A stretch of DNA of 33,090 nt, from assembly GCF_001879105.1 (NCBI RefSeq), contig NZ_MLCF01000038.1, positions 1-33,090 of the forward strand. The letters run 5' to 3'. The notes below the pieces were generated by a model. The model saw only the letters and a list, made by a program, of their open reading frames with translations, searched no databases and was not told the DNA's origin. Every line of letters begins with the position of its first letter. The first letter of the stretch is position 1. The stretch comes from Mangrovactinospora gilvigrisea. GTDB taxonomy: Bacteria; Actinomycetota; Actinomycetes; Streptomycetales; Streptomycetaceae. Positions 25,988 to 33,090 of this stretch are shown here, piece after piece. A program made the position numbers and the translations under genes.

Positions 25988-27283
25988 TCAGGGCGGCGGA
26001 CGGTGAGTACGGGCGGCATGGAGACGACCGGCAAGCAGACGCCGCTCCGCCTCGTTCGTGGCCAGCGTCAACGCCCGGGAGAAGTCGTCCGCCGCGGGCA
26101 GGCCGAGCCGCTGCCGCAGGTCGCCGCGCACCGACCACAGCAGGTGGTACTCCTCCAACTCGCCGCCCGCCACCAGCTTCTCCACCAGCTCCAGCCCCTC
26201 CGCCGCCCCGCGCGACCTCCCCACCGCCACCGCCCGGTTCAGCTCCACCACCGGCGACGGCGCCACCGCCGCCAGCCGCGCGTAGAGGCCGGCCACCGCG
26301 TCCCAGTCCGTCTCGCCGGAGACATGGCACGCCGCGATCGCCGCCTGCAGCGTGTACGCCCCCAGCGCCGCCCCCGGCCCGCCGCCCGCCGCGACCGCCC
26401 GCTCCACCCCCTCCAGCCCGCGCCGCAGCAGCAGCGGATCCCACAGCGAGCGGTCCTGTATGTCCAGCCGCACCGCCACCCCGGACGCCGCCACCCGCGC
26501 GGGGACCCGCGCCGCCTGCAGCTCCATCAGCGCCAGCAGCCCCAGCACCTCGCCCTCCGCCGGCAGCAGCCCGGCCAGCACCCGCCCCAGCCGCACCGCG
26601 TCCTCGCAGAGCGCCGGCCGCACCCAGTCGTCCCCGGCCGTCGCCGCATAGCCCTCGTTGAAGACCAGGTAGACGACCTCCAGCACCGAGCCCAGCCGCT
26701 CCCGAAGCTCCCCCTCCTCGCGCGGCACCGCGAACGGCACCCCGCGCCGCGCCAGCGTCCGCTTCGCCCGGACGATCCGCTGCGCCACCGTCGCCTCCGG
26801 CACCAGGAAGGCCCGGGCGATCTCCGCCGTGGACAGGCCGCCCAGCAGCCGCAGCGTCAGCGCCACCCGGCCCGCCCGCGGCAGCACCGGATGGCAGGAG
26901 ACGAAGATCAGCCGCAGCAGGTCGTCCTGATACGGATCGGCGCCGTCCGCGCGCTCCTCCGCCCGCGCGAACGCCGCCGTCCCGTCGTCCCCCCGCAGGC
27001 CCGACTCGAACTCCCGGGCCAGCTCCGCGCACTTGGCGCGGAACCGCTCCTCGCGCCGGAACCGGTCGATCGCCCGGCGCCCGGCGGTCGTCATCAGCCA
27101 GGCGCCGGGCCGCTCGGGCACCCCCGTGCGGGGCCACGTCTCCAGCGCCGCGACCAGCGCGTCCTGCGCGAGCTCCTCGGCGAGGCCGAGGTCGCCGACG
27201 CGGCGGGCCAGCCCGGCGATCAGCCGGGCCGACTCGATCCGCCACACCGCCTCGACCGCCCGCCGCGGGTCCGTACCGTCCAT
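25988..27283 (-). CDS. ECF sigma factor, ECF42 group, with TPR-like C-terminal extension
   Basis: A 431-residue sigma factor, about twice the size of ordinary ECFs. The sigma-2 region (about 5-90) has VWRIESARLIAGLARRVGD, LAEELAQDALVAALETWP and AWLMTTAGRRAIDRFRRE. The sigma-4 region (about 110-180) has LRLIFVSCHPVLPR, LTLRLLGGLSTAEIARAFLV and AQRIVRAKRTL. The roughly 240-residue extension carries ECF42 hallmarks: VYLVFNEGY, LLALMELQAAR, and LYARLAAVAPSPVVELNRAVAV. ECF42 sigmas lack an anti-sigma factor and are thought to be controlled through this extension. The ATG at 27283 is preferred; TTG at 27313 is possible. It follows its DGPF partner gene by 61 nt and probably shares the promoter at 27754-27780. 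The stop codon lies inside a repeat block that continues from the terminator. Confidence 0.92.
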   Translation of the reverse strand: MDGTDPRRAVEAVWRIESARLIAGLARRVGDLGLAEELAQDALVAALETWPRTGVPERPGAWLMTTAGRRAIDRFRREERFRAKCAELAREFESGLRGDDGTAAFARAEERADGADPYQDDLLRLIFVSCHPVLPRAGRVALTLRLLGGLSTAEIARAFLVPEATVAQRIVRAKRTLARRGVPFAVPREEGELRERLGSVLEVVYLVFNEGYAATAGDDWVRPALCEDAVRLGRVLAGLLPAEGEVLGLLALMELQAARVPARVAASGVAVRLDIQDRSLWDPLLLRRGLEGVERAVAAGGGPGAALGAYTLQAAIAACHVSGETDWDAVAGLYARLAAVAPSPVVELNRAVAVGRSRGAAEGLELVEKLVAGGELEEYHLLWSVRGDLRQRLGLPAADDFSRALTLATNEAERRLLAGRLHAARTHRPPP

Positions 27284-27344
27284 GACCCCCAGCAAAGCAG
27301 CCGACGCGGACAACGCCGGCGAGCCGTGCCGGGCCCCGCGCCGG

Positions 27345-27701
27345 CTACTGCTCCGGCGCCTCGTCCAGCGGACGGACCTCGCACATCAGCTCCCACTCCT
27401 CGCCGTGGATCTCGACGAACCGGCGGGCCCACTCCACGGCCTCCTCCTGGGTGCGGGTGTTCACCAGGCAGTAGCCGCCGATGACCTCCTTGGCCTCGGT
27501 GTAGGGGCCGTCCAGGACGGTGATCCTGCCGTGGTCGCCGACGATCCGGACGCCCTCCTGCTTCAGCCCGGCGGTGTCGAGCATGACGCCGGCCTCGGTC
27601 ATCTCCTTCATCAGGGCGCCCATCCGCTCCATCAGCTCGGGGCTCGGGCCGCCCGCGGGGGCCTTGGACGGGTCGAGGCGGATGATGCTCAGGTAGCGCA
27701 T
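27345..27701 (-). CDS. DGPF/YCII-domain protein, ECF42 partner
   Basis: A 118-residue ferredoxin-like-fold protein opening MRYLSIIRLDP and containing VLDGPYTEAKEVIGGYCLV, the DGPF/YCII signature (here DGPY). Such proteins are nearly always encoded next to ECF42 sigma genes and are their direct targets; their biochemical role is unknown. AAGGA stands about 9 nt upstream of the ATG. The sequence TGTCGA-N17-CGTC lies 53-79 nt upstream, matching the ECF42 target promoter described in Streptomyces. It is the first gene of a two-gene unit with the sigma factor, giving positive autoregulation (inference). Confidence 0.9.
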   Translation of the reverse strand: MRYLSIIRLDPSKAPAGGPSPELMERMGALMKEMTEAGVMLDTAGLKQEGVRIVGDHGRITVLDGPYTEAKEVIGGYCLVNTRTQEEAVEWARRFVEIHGEEWELMCEVRPLDEAPEQ

Positions 27702-27753
27702 GACGTGATCCTTCTTCGTCCGGCGGCCCCCATCGGGCCGCTCTCGTGGATGC

Positions 27754-27780
27754 GACGAACAACGCGACCCGGGTTCGACA
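27754..27780 (-). promoter_or_regulatory. ECF42-dependent promoter of the DGPF-sigma unit
   Basis: On the minus strand TGTCGA (27775-27780) and CGTC (27754-27757) are separated by exactly 17 nt. The ECF42 group is described as using TGTCGA at -35 and CG(A/T)C at -10. Transcription would start near 27748 with a leader of about 47 nt. Confidence 0.75.
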
Positions 27781-27860
27781 CCCGCACGAAGATTTCCCGA
27801 GGTTCCCGGAGATTTTTCCCCGCGGACACGACTGGCCTCGGGGTGCGCCGCGGACCCCAG

Positions 27861-27866
27861 TAGATT
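27861..27866 (+). promoter_or_regulatory. Candidate -10 of a leaderless rsmA promoter
   Basis: TAGATT fits TANNNT and ends 7 nt before the GTG at 27874. GGAAGG is present but only 1 nt from the GTG, too close to act as a Shine-Dalgarno. Confidence 0.45.
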
Positions 27867-27873
27867 GGAAGGT

Positions 27874-28806
27874 GTGAGCACCAGCAACGAAGAGTCCCCG
27901 CGGGGCGACGACGCCCTGCTCGGACCGGCCGAGATCCGCGGCCTCGCCGCCCGTCTCGGCATCCGTCCCACCAAGCAGCTCGGCCAGAACTTCGTCATCG
28001 ACCCGAACACGGTGCGTCGCATCGTGCGCACGGCCGGTATCGGCCCGGACGACACCGTGGTCGAGATCGGCCCCGGGCTCGGCTCGCTCACCCTCGCGCT
28101 GCTGCAGACCGCCGACCGCGTCACCGCGGTCGAGATCGACCCCGTGCTCGCCGAGGCGCTCCCCGGCACCGTCGCCGAGCGCCTCCCGGAGCGCGCCGAC
28201 CGCTTCGCCCTGGTGCACGCCGACGCCATGGAGGTGACCGAGCTCCCCGGCCCGGCCCCCACCGCGCTGGTCGCCAACCTGCCCTACAACGTGGCCGTCC
28301 CCGTGCTGCTGCACATGCTCGCCGCGTTCCCGTCGGTCCGGCGCTCCCTGGTGATGGTGCAGGCCGAGGTCGCCGACCGGCTCGCCGCCGGGCCCGGCTC
28401 CAAGGTGTACGGGGTGCCGTCGGTGAAGGCCGCCTGGTACGCCGAGGTGAAGCGGGCCGGCGCGATCGGGCGGAACGTCTTCTGGCCCGCCCCCAACGTC
28501 GACTCCGGGCTCGTCGAACTGGTCCGCCGCGACGAGCCGCTCGCCACCACGGCCAGCCGCGAGGAGGTCTTCGCCGCCGTCGACGCCGCCTTCGCCCAGC
28601 GCCGAAAGGTGCTGCGCGGCGCGCTCGCCGGCTGGGCCGGCTCGGCGGCCGAGGCCGAGCGCGCCCTGACCGCCGCGGGAGTGTCCCCCCAGGCCCGCGG
28701 CGAGTCGCTGACGGTCCGGCAGTTCGCGGCGATCGCCGAGAACCGCCCCCGGGCCGCCGCCGCATCGCCTGCCCCCCAGCCCGTCGCCGAAGGAGATCCG
28801 GCGTGA
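27874..28806 (+). CDS. rsmA: 16S rRNA (A1518/A1519-N6)-dimethyltransferase
   Basis: A 310-residue SAM-dependent enzyme (KsgA) that dimethylates two adjacent adenines in helix 45 of 16S rRNA late in 30S assembly. Motifs are LGQNFVID (36-43), the SAM loop [10 protein letters not shown] (64-73), VEIDP and the adenine-N6 catalytic NLPY (135-138). Later parts are [12 protein letters not shown] and [17 protein letters not shown] at 27865 is an alternative start, but it lies on the -10 hexamer. The stop overlaps the ispE GTG by 4 nt. The protein has a short Ala/Pro-rich C-terminal tail. In relatives it follows rpfB; here it is divergent from the DGPF-sigma unit and must be driven by its own promoter. 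Confidence 0.95.
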   Translation: MSTSNEESPRGDDALLGPAEIRGLAARLGIRPTKQLGQNFVIDPNTVRRIVRTAGIGPDDTVVEIGPGLGSLTLALLQTADRVTAVEIDPVLAEALPGTVAERLPERADRFALVHADAMEVTELPGPAPTALVANLPYNVAVPVLLHMLAAFPSVRRSLVMVQAEVADRLAAGPGSKVYGVPSVKAAWYAEVKRAGAIGRNVFWPAPNVDSGLVELVRRDEPLATTASREEVFAAVDAAFAQRRKVLRGALAGWAGSAAEAERALTAAGVSPQARGESLTVRQFAAIAENRPRAAAASPAPQPVAEGDPA

Positions 28807-29777
28807 GTCACCCGCACAATCCCAAGCGCCCCCGCCGTGTGACCGCCCGCACCCCGGCCAAGGTCAATGTGCAGCTCGCCGTCGGCGGGCTGCGGGACGA
28901 CCAGTTCCACGACCTCGCCAACGTCTTCATGGCCGTCGACCTGCACGACACCGTCACCGTCGAGCCCGCCGAGGAGCTCCTGGTCACCGTCTCCGGGCGG
29001 GACGCCCACGAGGTCCCGGCCGACGCCAGCAACCTCGCCGCCCAGGCCGCGTGGCTGCTCGGGGAGCGCTACCACCGCGACCCGTACGTGCACATCCACA
29101 TCGAGAAGAACATCCCGGTGGCCGGCGGGATGGCCGGCGGCAGCGCCGACGGCGCCGCCGCGCTGCTGGCCATCGACGCGCTGTGGGAGACGAAGGCGAG
29201 CCGCTCGGCGCTGCTGGAGCTGGCCGCCCGGATGGGCAGCGACGTGCCGTTCGCCCTCTACGGCGGCATCGCGCTGGGCCGCGGCCGCGGCGAACTCCTC
29301 ACCCCCATAAAGCCGGACGACGGCGGCGAGCGCGAGTACCACTGGGTCTTCGCGCTCGCCGAGGGCGGCCTCTCCACGCCCGCCGTCTTCCACGAGTGCG
29401 ACCGGCTGCGGATGGCGTCCGGCGGCGGGCACCTGTCGGCGGACGTGCCGATGCCCGACCCGGCGCCGGAGCTGCTCGCCGCGATCCGCGGGGGCGACAC
29501 GGTCGGCCTCGGCCGGATGCTCGCCTTCGGCCTCAACGACCTCCAGGAGGCGGCGCTGTCGCTCCGACCGGAGCTGCGCGCCACGCTGGACGCCGGCACG
29601 GCGGCCGGGGCCCTGGCGGGCCTGGTCTCCGGCTCGGGCCCCACCTGCGCGTTCCTCGCCGCGGGCGAGGAGGAGGCGGTGCAGGTCGCCAAGGCGCTGC
29701 GGGAGTCGGGGATGTGCCGCGACGCGATCGCCACGCGGGGGCCGGTGCCCGGCGCCTCCGTCGAGGTCGTGGAGTAG
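28803..29777 (+). CDS. ispE: 4-(cytidine 5'-diphospho)-2-C-methyl-D-erythritol kinase
   Basis: A 324-residue GHMP kinase of the MEP isoprenoid pathway, phosphorylating CDP-methylerythritol. It has [16 protein letters not shown] at the N-terminus, the ATP-binding glycine-rich [19 protein letters not shown] (about 106-124), GSDVPF with catalytic Asp147 and the C-terminal GSGPTCAFL. The GTG start overlaps the rsmA stop (GTGA) and is preceded by GAAGGAG, so it is expressed with rsmA. The ksgA-ispE pairing is conserved across actinobacteria. Its product feeds polyprenyl phosphates, which the nearby Pmt also uses as mannose carrier precursors. Confidence 0.95.
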   Translation: MSHPHNPKRPRRVTARTPAKVNVQLAVGGLRDDQFHDLANVFMAVDLHDTVTVEPAEELLVTVSGRDAHEVPADASNLAAQAAWLLGERYHRDPYVHIHIEKNIPVAGGMAGGSADGAAALLAIDALWETKASRSALLELAARMGSDVPFALYGGIALGRGRGELLTPIKPDDGGEREYHWVFALAEGGLSTPAVFHECDRLRMASGGGHLSADVPMPDPAPELLAAIRGGDTVGLGRMLAFGLNDLQEAALSLRPELRATLDAGTAAGALAGLVSGSGPTCAFLAAGEEEAVQVAKALRESGMCRDAIATRGPVPGASVEVVE

Positions 29778-29815
29778 CCGAGGACGCGCCGCGGTGTGCA
29801 GGGTGCGCACCGGGT

Positions 29816-29821
29816 TACGGT
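29816..29821 (+). promoter_or_regulatory. Candidate -10 for the ABC-F gene
   Basis: TACGGT fits TANNNT and would start transcription near 29828, giving a leader of about 96 nt that contains the repeat at 29829-29880 and AGGAG before the ATG. Confidence 0.35.
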
Positions 29822-29828
29822 GTGCTCT

Positions 29829-29880
29829 CCCCACTCGCGCCCACGCGGCGGAGCCGCAGATCGTCCTGGGCCCCGCCCCC
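29829..29880 (-). repeat. Streptomyces-type GC-rich repeat in the leader of the ABC-F gene
   Basis: This is the reverse-oriented relative of 15938-15996; the 23-nt core 29836-29858 is identical after reverse complementation. The hairpin GCGGC-GGA-GCCGC is in the core. The remaining part (GGGCCCCGCCCCC) corresponds loosely to the GGGGCGCGGGGCCC end of the other copy. Confidence 0.6.
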
Positions 29881-29923
29881 TTCATCCGTCCCGAAGCGTC
29901 GACAGCACAGGAGCATCCCCACT

Positions 29924-31723
29924 ATGGCCGTGAACCTCGTCAACCTCGAGGCGGTCAGCAAGAGTTACGGCACTCGCGCCCTGCTCGACCGCGTGTCGCT
30001 CGGTGTGTCCGAGGGCGAGCGGATCGGGGTGGTGGGCCGCAACGGCGACGGCAAGACGACCCTCGTCCGGCTGCTGTCCCGCGCCGAGGAGCCGGACGGC
30101 GGCCGCGTCACGCACGCCGGGTCGCTGCGGCTCGGGCTGCTGGCGCAGGGCGACGCGCTCGACCCGGCGGCGACCGTCCGGCAGGAGGTGATGGGCGACC
30201 TCGCCGATCACGAGTGGGCCGGCAACGCGAAGATCCGCGATGTGCTCACCGGGCTCTTCGGCGGCCTGGAGATGCCGGGGTTCCCCGACGGTCTGGAGAC
30301 CGTCATCGCCCCGCTCTCCGGCGGCGAGCGCCGCCGGATCGCGCTCGCCAAGCTGCTGATCGAGGACCACGACCTGCTGGTTCTCGACGAGCCCACCAAC
30401 CATCTGGACGTGGAGGGCATCGCCTGGCTCGCCCGCCACCTGGCCGCCCGGCGGGCCGCGCTCGTCGTGGTCACCCACGACCGGTGGTTCCTCGACGCGG
30501 TCTGCACCCGGATGTGGGACGTGCAGGCCGGGGCCGTCCACGAGTACGAGGGCGGCTACTCCGACTACGTCTTCGCGCGTGCGGAGCGGGAGCGGATCGC
30601 GCAGTCGGAGGAGGCCAAGCGGCAGAACCTGATGCGCAAGGAGCTGGCGTGGCTGCGGCGCGGCGCTCCGGCGCGGACGTCCAAGCCGCGGTTCCGGATC
30701 GAGGCGGCGAACGCGCTGATCGAGGGGGAGCCGCCGGCGCGGGACACCGTCGAGCTGCTGAAGTTCGCCAACTCCCGGCTCGGCAAGACGGTCTTCGACC
30801 TGGAGGACGTCACTGTCCAGGCCGGTCCGAAGACGCTGTTCGCGCACCTGACGTGGCAGCTGGGGCCGGGCGACCGGTTCGGCCTGGTGGGCGTCAACGG
30901 GGCCGGCAAGACCTCGCTGCTGCGGACGCTGCAGGAGGCGGCGGACGACGAGAAGCAGCCGGCGGCGGGCACGGTGGTGGTCGGCAAAACGGTCCGCCTG
31001 GCGTATCTGTCGCAGGAGGTCGCCGAACTGGACCCGACGTGGCGGGTGCTGGAGGCGGTGGAGCGGGTCAAGCAGCGCGTCGACCTCGGCAAGGGGCGCG
31101 AGCTGACGGCGTCGCAGCTGTGCGAGAAGTTCGGGTTCACCAAGGAGAAGCAGTGGACCCCGGTGGGCGACCTGTCGGGCGGTGAGCGGCGGCGGCTGCA
31201 GCTGCTGCGGCTGCTGATGGGCGAGCCGAACGTGCTGCTGATGGACGAGCCGACGAACGACCTCGACATCGAGACGCTGACGGCGCTGGAGGATCTGCTC
31301 GACGGGTGGCCGGGTTCGCTGGTGGTGGTGAGCCACGACCGGTACTTCGTGGAGCGGACCACGGACAAGGTGCTGGCGGTGCTGGGCGACGGCCGGCTGC
31401 GGATGCTGCCCGGCGGCATCGACGAGTACCTGCGGCGCCGCGAGCAGCTCGCCGCGGCGGCGCCGGCGTCCGCGCCCGCGGCGACGGCGGAGAAGCCCGC
31501 GAAGACCCGCTCGGCGGCGGACAGGCGCGCCGCCGGCAAGGAGCTGTCCCGCATCGAGCGCCAGCTGGACAAGCTGTCGACGCGCGAGGCCAAGCTCCAT
31601 GACGACATGGCCGCGCACGCGACCGACTTCGCGAAGGTCGCGGAGCTGGACGCGGCGCTGCGGGAGTTGACGGTGGAGAAGGACGAGCTGGAGATGCGCT
31701 GGCTGGAGCTGGCGGAGGACTAG
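29924..31723 (+). CDS. ABC-F family ATPase (ribosome-associated)
   Basis: A 599-residue soluble protein with two ABC domains and no membrane segments, the ABC-F layout. These proteins act at the ribosomal E-site as translation factors or protect against ribosome-targeting antibiotics. The first domain has Walker A GRNGDGKT (38-45), LSGGERRRIAL and LLVLDEPTNHLD (about 150-161). The linker contains AERERIAQSEEAKRQNLMRK and the Arg-rich WLRRGAPARTSKPRFRIE. The second domain has GVNGAGKT (about 323-330), LSGGERRRLQLL and LLMDEPTNDLD. A C-terminal coiled coil (about 525-599, ELSRIERQLDKLSTREAKL) ends the protein. The ATG has CAGGAG 10 nt upstream. It is probably the general Uup/EttA-like or TlrC-like copy found after ispE in actinobacteria; drug resistance is not shown. 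Confidence 0.92.
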   Translation: MAVNLVNLEAVSKSYGTRALLDRVSLGVSEGERIGVVGRNGDGKTTLVRLLSRAEEPDGGRVTHAGSLRLGLLAQGDALDPAATVRQEVMGDLADHEWAGNAKIRDVLTGLFGGLEMPGFPDGLETVIAPLSGGERRRIALAKLLIEDHDLLVLDEPTNHLDVEGIAWLARHLAARRAALVVVTHDRWFLDAVCTRMWDVQAGAVHEYEGGYSDYVFARAERERIAQSEEAKRQNLMRKELAWLRRGAPARTSKPRFRIEAANALIEGEPPARDTVELLKFANSRLGKTVFDLEDVTVQAGPKTLFAHLTWQLGPGDRFGLVGVNGAGKTSLLRTLQEAADDEKQPAAGTVVVGKTVRLAYLSQEVAELDPTWRVLEAVERVKQRVDLGKGRELTASQLCEKFGFTKEKQWTPVGDLSGGERRRLQLLRLLMGEPNVLLMDEPTNDLDIETLTALEDLLDGWPGSLVVVSHDRYFVERTTDKVLAVLGDGRLRMLPGGIDEYLRRREQLAAAAPASAPAATAEKPAKTRSAADRRAAGKELSRIERQLDKLSTREAKLHDDMAAHATDFAKVAELDAALRELTVEKDELEMRWLELAED

Positions 31724-31743
31724 GTCGCGGAGAGTCGTCAGAA

Positions 31744-31758
31744 GCGGCCTGAGGCCGC
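31744..31758. terminator. Hairpin between the convergent ABC-F and hypothetical genes
   Basis: GCGGCC-TGA-GGCCGC is a perfect 6-bp GC stem located in the 41-nt gap between two stop codons. There is no T-tract. Confidence 0.5.
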
Positions 31759-31764
31759 CGCGGA

Positions 31765-32244
31765 TCAGTCTGCGAAGTCCTCGGCGACCTCCCGCACCTC
31801 CGGGTCGATGCTGTCGCGGGCCTCGCGGCACAGCGTCCGCAGCGCGTCGTCGAGGCCCAGGTGGTCGAGGAGTTCGGCCATCCGCCGGTAGGCGTCGCCG
31901 TCCGGCTCGGCGGCAAGGAGGCGACGGACACCGTCCGGCACCAGGCGTCGCGCGTCCCCGTGGGGGAGGCGGCCCAGCAGGTTGCGGACCCGGACGGTGT
32001 CGCGGTCGGCGAGGCCCGCGGCGAGCAGCTCGGCGAGCAGCCGCTCGGTGAACCCGGTGCTCAGCTGGCCCAGGATCGCCAGGGCCTCGCGCCGGCGGTC
32101 CAGGTCGGCGAGCGCGGTGCGCAGCCGCGCGACGGTCTCCTCCCGAGCCAGGCGCAGCGGGACGAGCGCCCGCTCCAGCGCCTCGGCCGCGGCGGAGGCG
32201 TCCACCAGTGGGGGCCACGAGGTGTCCTGATCGCTCTCTTCCAT
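31765..32244 (-). CDS. Hypothetical 159-residue helical protein, possible partner of the upstream gene
   Basis: I do not recognise the family. The protein is acidic, soluble-looking and almost wholly helical. A Leu/Ala/Arg-rich helical hairpin at about 15-60 (EALERALVPLRLAREETVARL) is followed by short helical units (LLGRLPHGDARRLVPDGV, YRRMAELLDHLGLDDALRTL), suggesting an alpha-solenoid. The ATG at 32244 is chosen for AGGA 6 nt upstream; a GTG at 32271 would overlap the neighbour's stop. It lies 23 nt downstream of the end of the acidic Pro/Glu-rich protein gene, in the same orientation, so the two are probably co-transcribed. A small soluble protein directly behind a large low-complexity protein recalls toxin/immunity pairs, but I have no motif to prove it. 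Confidence 0.65.
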   Translation of the reverse strand: MEESDQDTSWPPLVDASAAAEALERALVPLRLAREETVARLRTALADLDRRREALAILGQLSTGFTERLLAELLAAGLADRDTVRVRNLLGRLPHGDARRLVPDGVRRLLAAEPDGDAYRRMAELLDHLGLDDALRTLCREARDSIDPEVREVAEDFAD

Positions 32245-32267
32245 GGCGGTTCCTGCGCCTCCTCGCT

Positions 32268-33090
32268 TCACTTCTTCGGCTTTCGCTTGTTGCCTGCATG
32301 CTCCCAGGGCAGGGAGGCCACCTTGTCGGAGAACTCCCCGGCGGTCATCGCCCGGGTGGGGTAGATCGTCCGGTGGCCCCAGGGCTCCGGCCCGCCGACG
32401 TCCTCGCCGTCGGCGTGGACGCCGAGGCCCTCGGGCATCTCGTAGCCGGGCGGCAGGACGTGGTACTGCCCGGTGACCGGCGCCCGCTCCGGATCGATGT
32501 AGGTGGAGGCGCCGCGCGCCTTGTCGGTCGGCGCGGTGGGTTCGTACGGTCCGACCACCGCGTCGGGCGAGTCCACGCCGAGGTCGCGATCCAGCCGGAC
32601 CGGACGAGGGGCCTCCTTGTTGCCGAAGGCGTGCAGCTTCTCGGGATCCTCGGCGGGCCCGTTCGCGCCGGGGTCCTCATCCGGGTCGGCGGTCTCGGCA
32701 GCGGCCGGGGCGTCCTCGGCCCCGTCCTCGTTGACGGGCTCGGGGACGCTCTCCTCCTCCGGGGGCGGGGGTGCCTCGGCGGCGTCGTCGCCGTCCTCGT
32801 TGACGGGTTCGGGCGTCGGCTCCTCGGAGGCCTCGGTGTCCGGGGCGCCGTCGTCCTCGGGGGCGGCGGTGGGCTCGGGCGTCTCCTCGTTGACGGCCTC
32901 GCCGCCCTCTTCCTCCGGGGGCGGTGGGGCGTCTGCCGTGTCGCTGGCGGGCGGCGGTGCGTCGGTGTCCGTTTCGCCGCCGCCCGGTTCGGTGGCGGTT
33001 TCGGGGGCCTCGGCGTTGTCCTCCGGGGGTGGGGGCGCCTCCTCGGGGTCGGATCCCTCCTCGGCGGCGGGTTCGGGCGTCTCCTTGTCG
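32268..33090 (-). CDS. Partial CDS: acidic Pro/Glu-rich protein with a conserved-looking C-terminal domain
   Basis: The frame is open from the stop at 32268 to the window edge, so 273 codons of the 3' end are seen and the start lies outside. The visible N-terminal 155 residues are highly acidic low complexity, with PEPVNEDG, AVNEETPEP and APPPPEEE recurring. The last 120 residues are of normal composition and look folded: LHAFGNKEAPRPVRLDRDLG, TGQYHVLPPGYEMPEGLG, GHRTIYPTRAMTAGEF and SLPWEHAGNKRKPKK. A basic tail closes the protein. A long disordered acidic linker leading to a compact C-terminal domain is the layout of secreted polymorphic toxins or cell-surface proteins, but no catalytic motif is identifiable. 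A GTG at 32576 is an internal codon, not a start. Confidence 0.6.
   Translation of the reverse strand, partial: DKETPEPAAEEGSDPEEAPPPPEDNAEAPETATEPGGGETDTDAPPPASDTADAPPPPEEEGGEAVNEETPEPTAAPEDDGAPDTEASEEPTPEPVNEDGDDAAEAPPPPEEESVPEPVNEDGAEDAPAAAETADPDEDPGANGPAEDPEKLHAFGNKEAPRPVRLDRDLGVDSPDAVVGPYEPTAPTDKARGASTYIDPERAPVTGQYHVLPPGYEMPEGLGVHADGEDVGGPEPWGHRTIYPTRAMTAGEFSDKVASLPWEHAGNKRKPKK

Noticed and set aside
23190..27245. 1351-codon minus-strand frame across metG, tatD and the sigma gene
   Set aside because: Runs antisense to metG and tatD and out of frame with the sigma gene; no recognisable protein segment.
29051..29923. In-frame upstream extension of the ABC-F gene into ispE
   Set aside because: The extension is Arg/Gly-rich and out of frame with ispE; AGGAG before the ATG at 29924 and the normal ABC-F N-terminus fix the start.

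Overview
The window is very GC-rich actinobacterial chromosome, almost certainly Streptomyces or a close relative. Three things point there: the order metG-tatD-(insert)-rsmA-ispE with rsmI and pmt nearby, a SARP regulator and an ECF42 sigma factor, and copies of the short GC-rich intergenic repeats common in Streptomyces. All names come from reading motifs and gene order; no database search was possible.

Left part (1-15.9 kb). A tandemly duplicated non-coding stretch (1-442) precedes an unrecognised gene on the minus strand. Next is a 1153-residue SARP/NB-ARC/TPR regulator (1542-5003), which meets a two-gene DrrAB-type ABC exporter stop codon to stop codon. The exporter promoter carries three direct repeats spaced 11 bp, the spacing SARP proteins read. 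A fatty-acid operon follows: thiolase (fadA), hydratase/dehydrogenase (fadB) and an alpha-methylacyl-CoA racemase whose N-terminus is written in a Streptomyces repeat. Then come a Nudix hydrolase, a membrane-anchored phosphodiesterase-like protein with a holin-type N-terminus, a metallo-beta-lactamase-fold hydrolase and a DedA protein.

Middle part (16-25.9 kb). A 14-TM DHA2 drug exporter has a palindrome sitting on its promoter. Protein O-mannosyltransferase (pmt) and rsmI are divergent. Four tandem hairpins separate rsmI from a membrane Ser/Thr kinase with one PASTA domain and a Pro/Thr/Ser-rich extracellular tail. metG and tatD follow.

Right part (25.9-33.1 kb). Where related actinobacteria usually carry rpfB between tatD and rsmA, this genome has an ECF42 sigma factor and its partner DGPF/YCII gene, convergent to tatD, with a near-perfect ECF42-type promoter. 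rsmA and ispE (overlapping), an ABC-F protein, a small unknown gene and the 3' part of an acidic, Pro/Glu-rich protein complete the window.

A recurring theme is leaderless expression. Seven genes (the first minus-strand gene, the SARP gene, drrA-like, Nudix, pmt, metG, rsmA) have a -10-like hexamer ending 6-7 nt before the start codon and no usable Shine-Dalgarno sequence.
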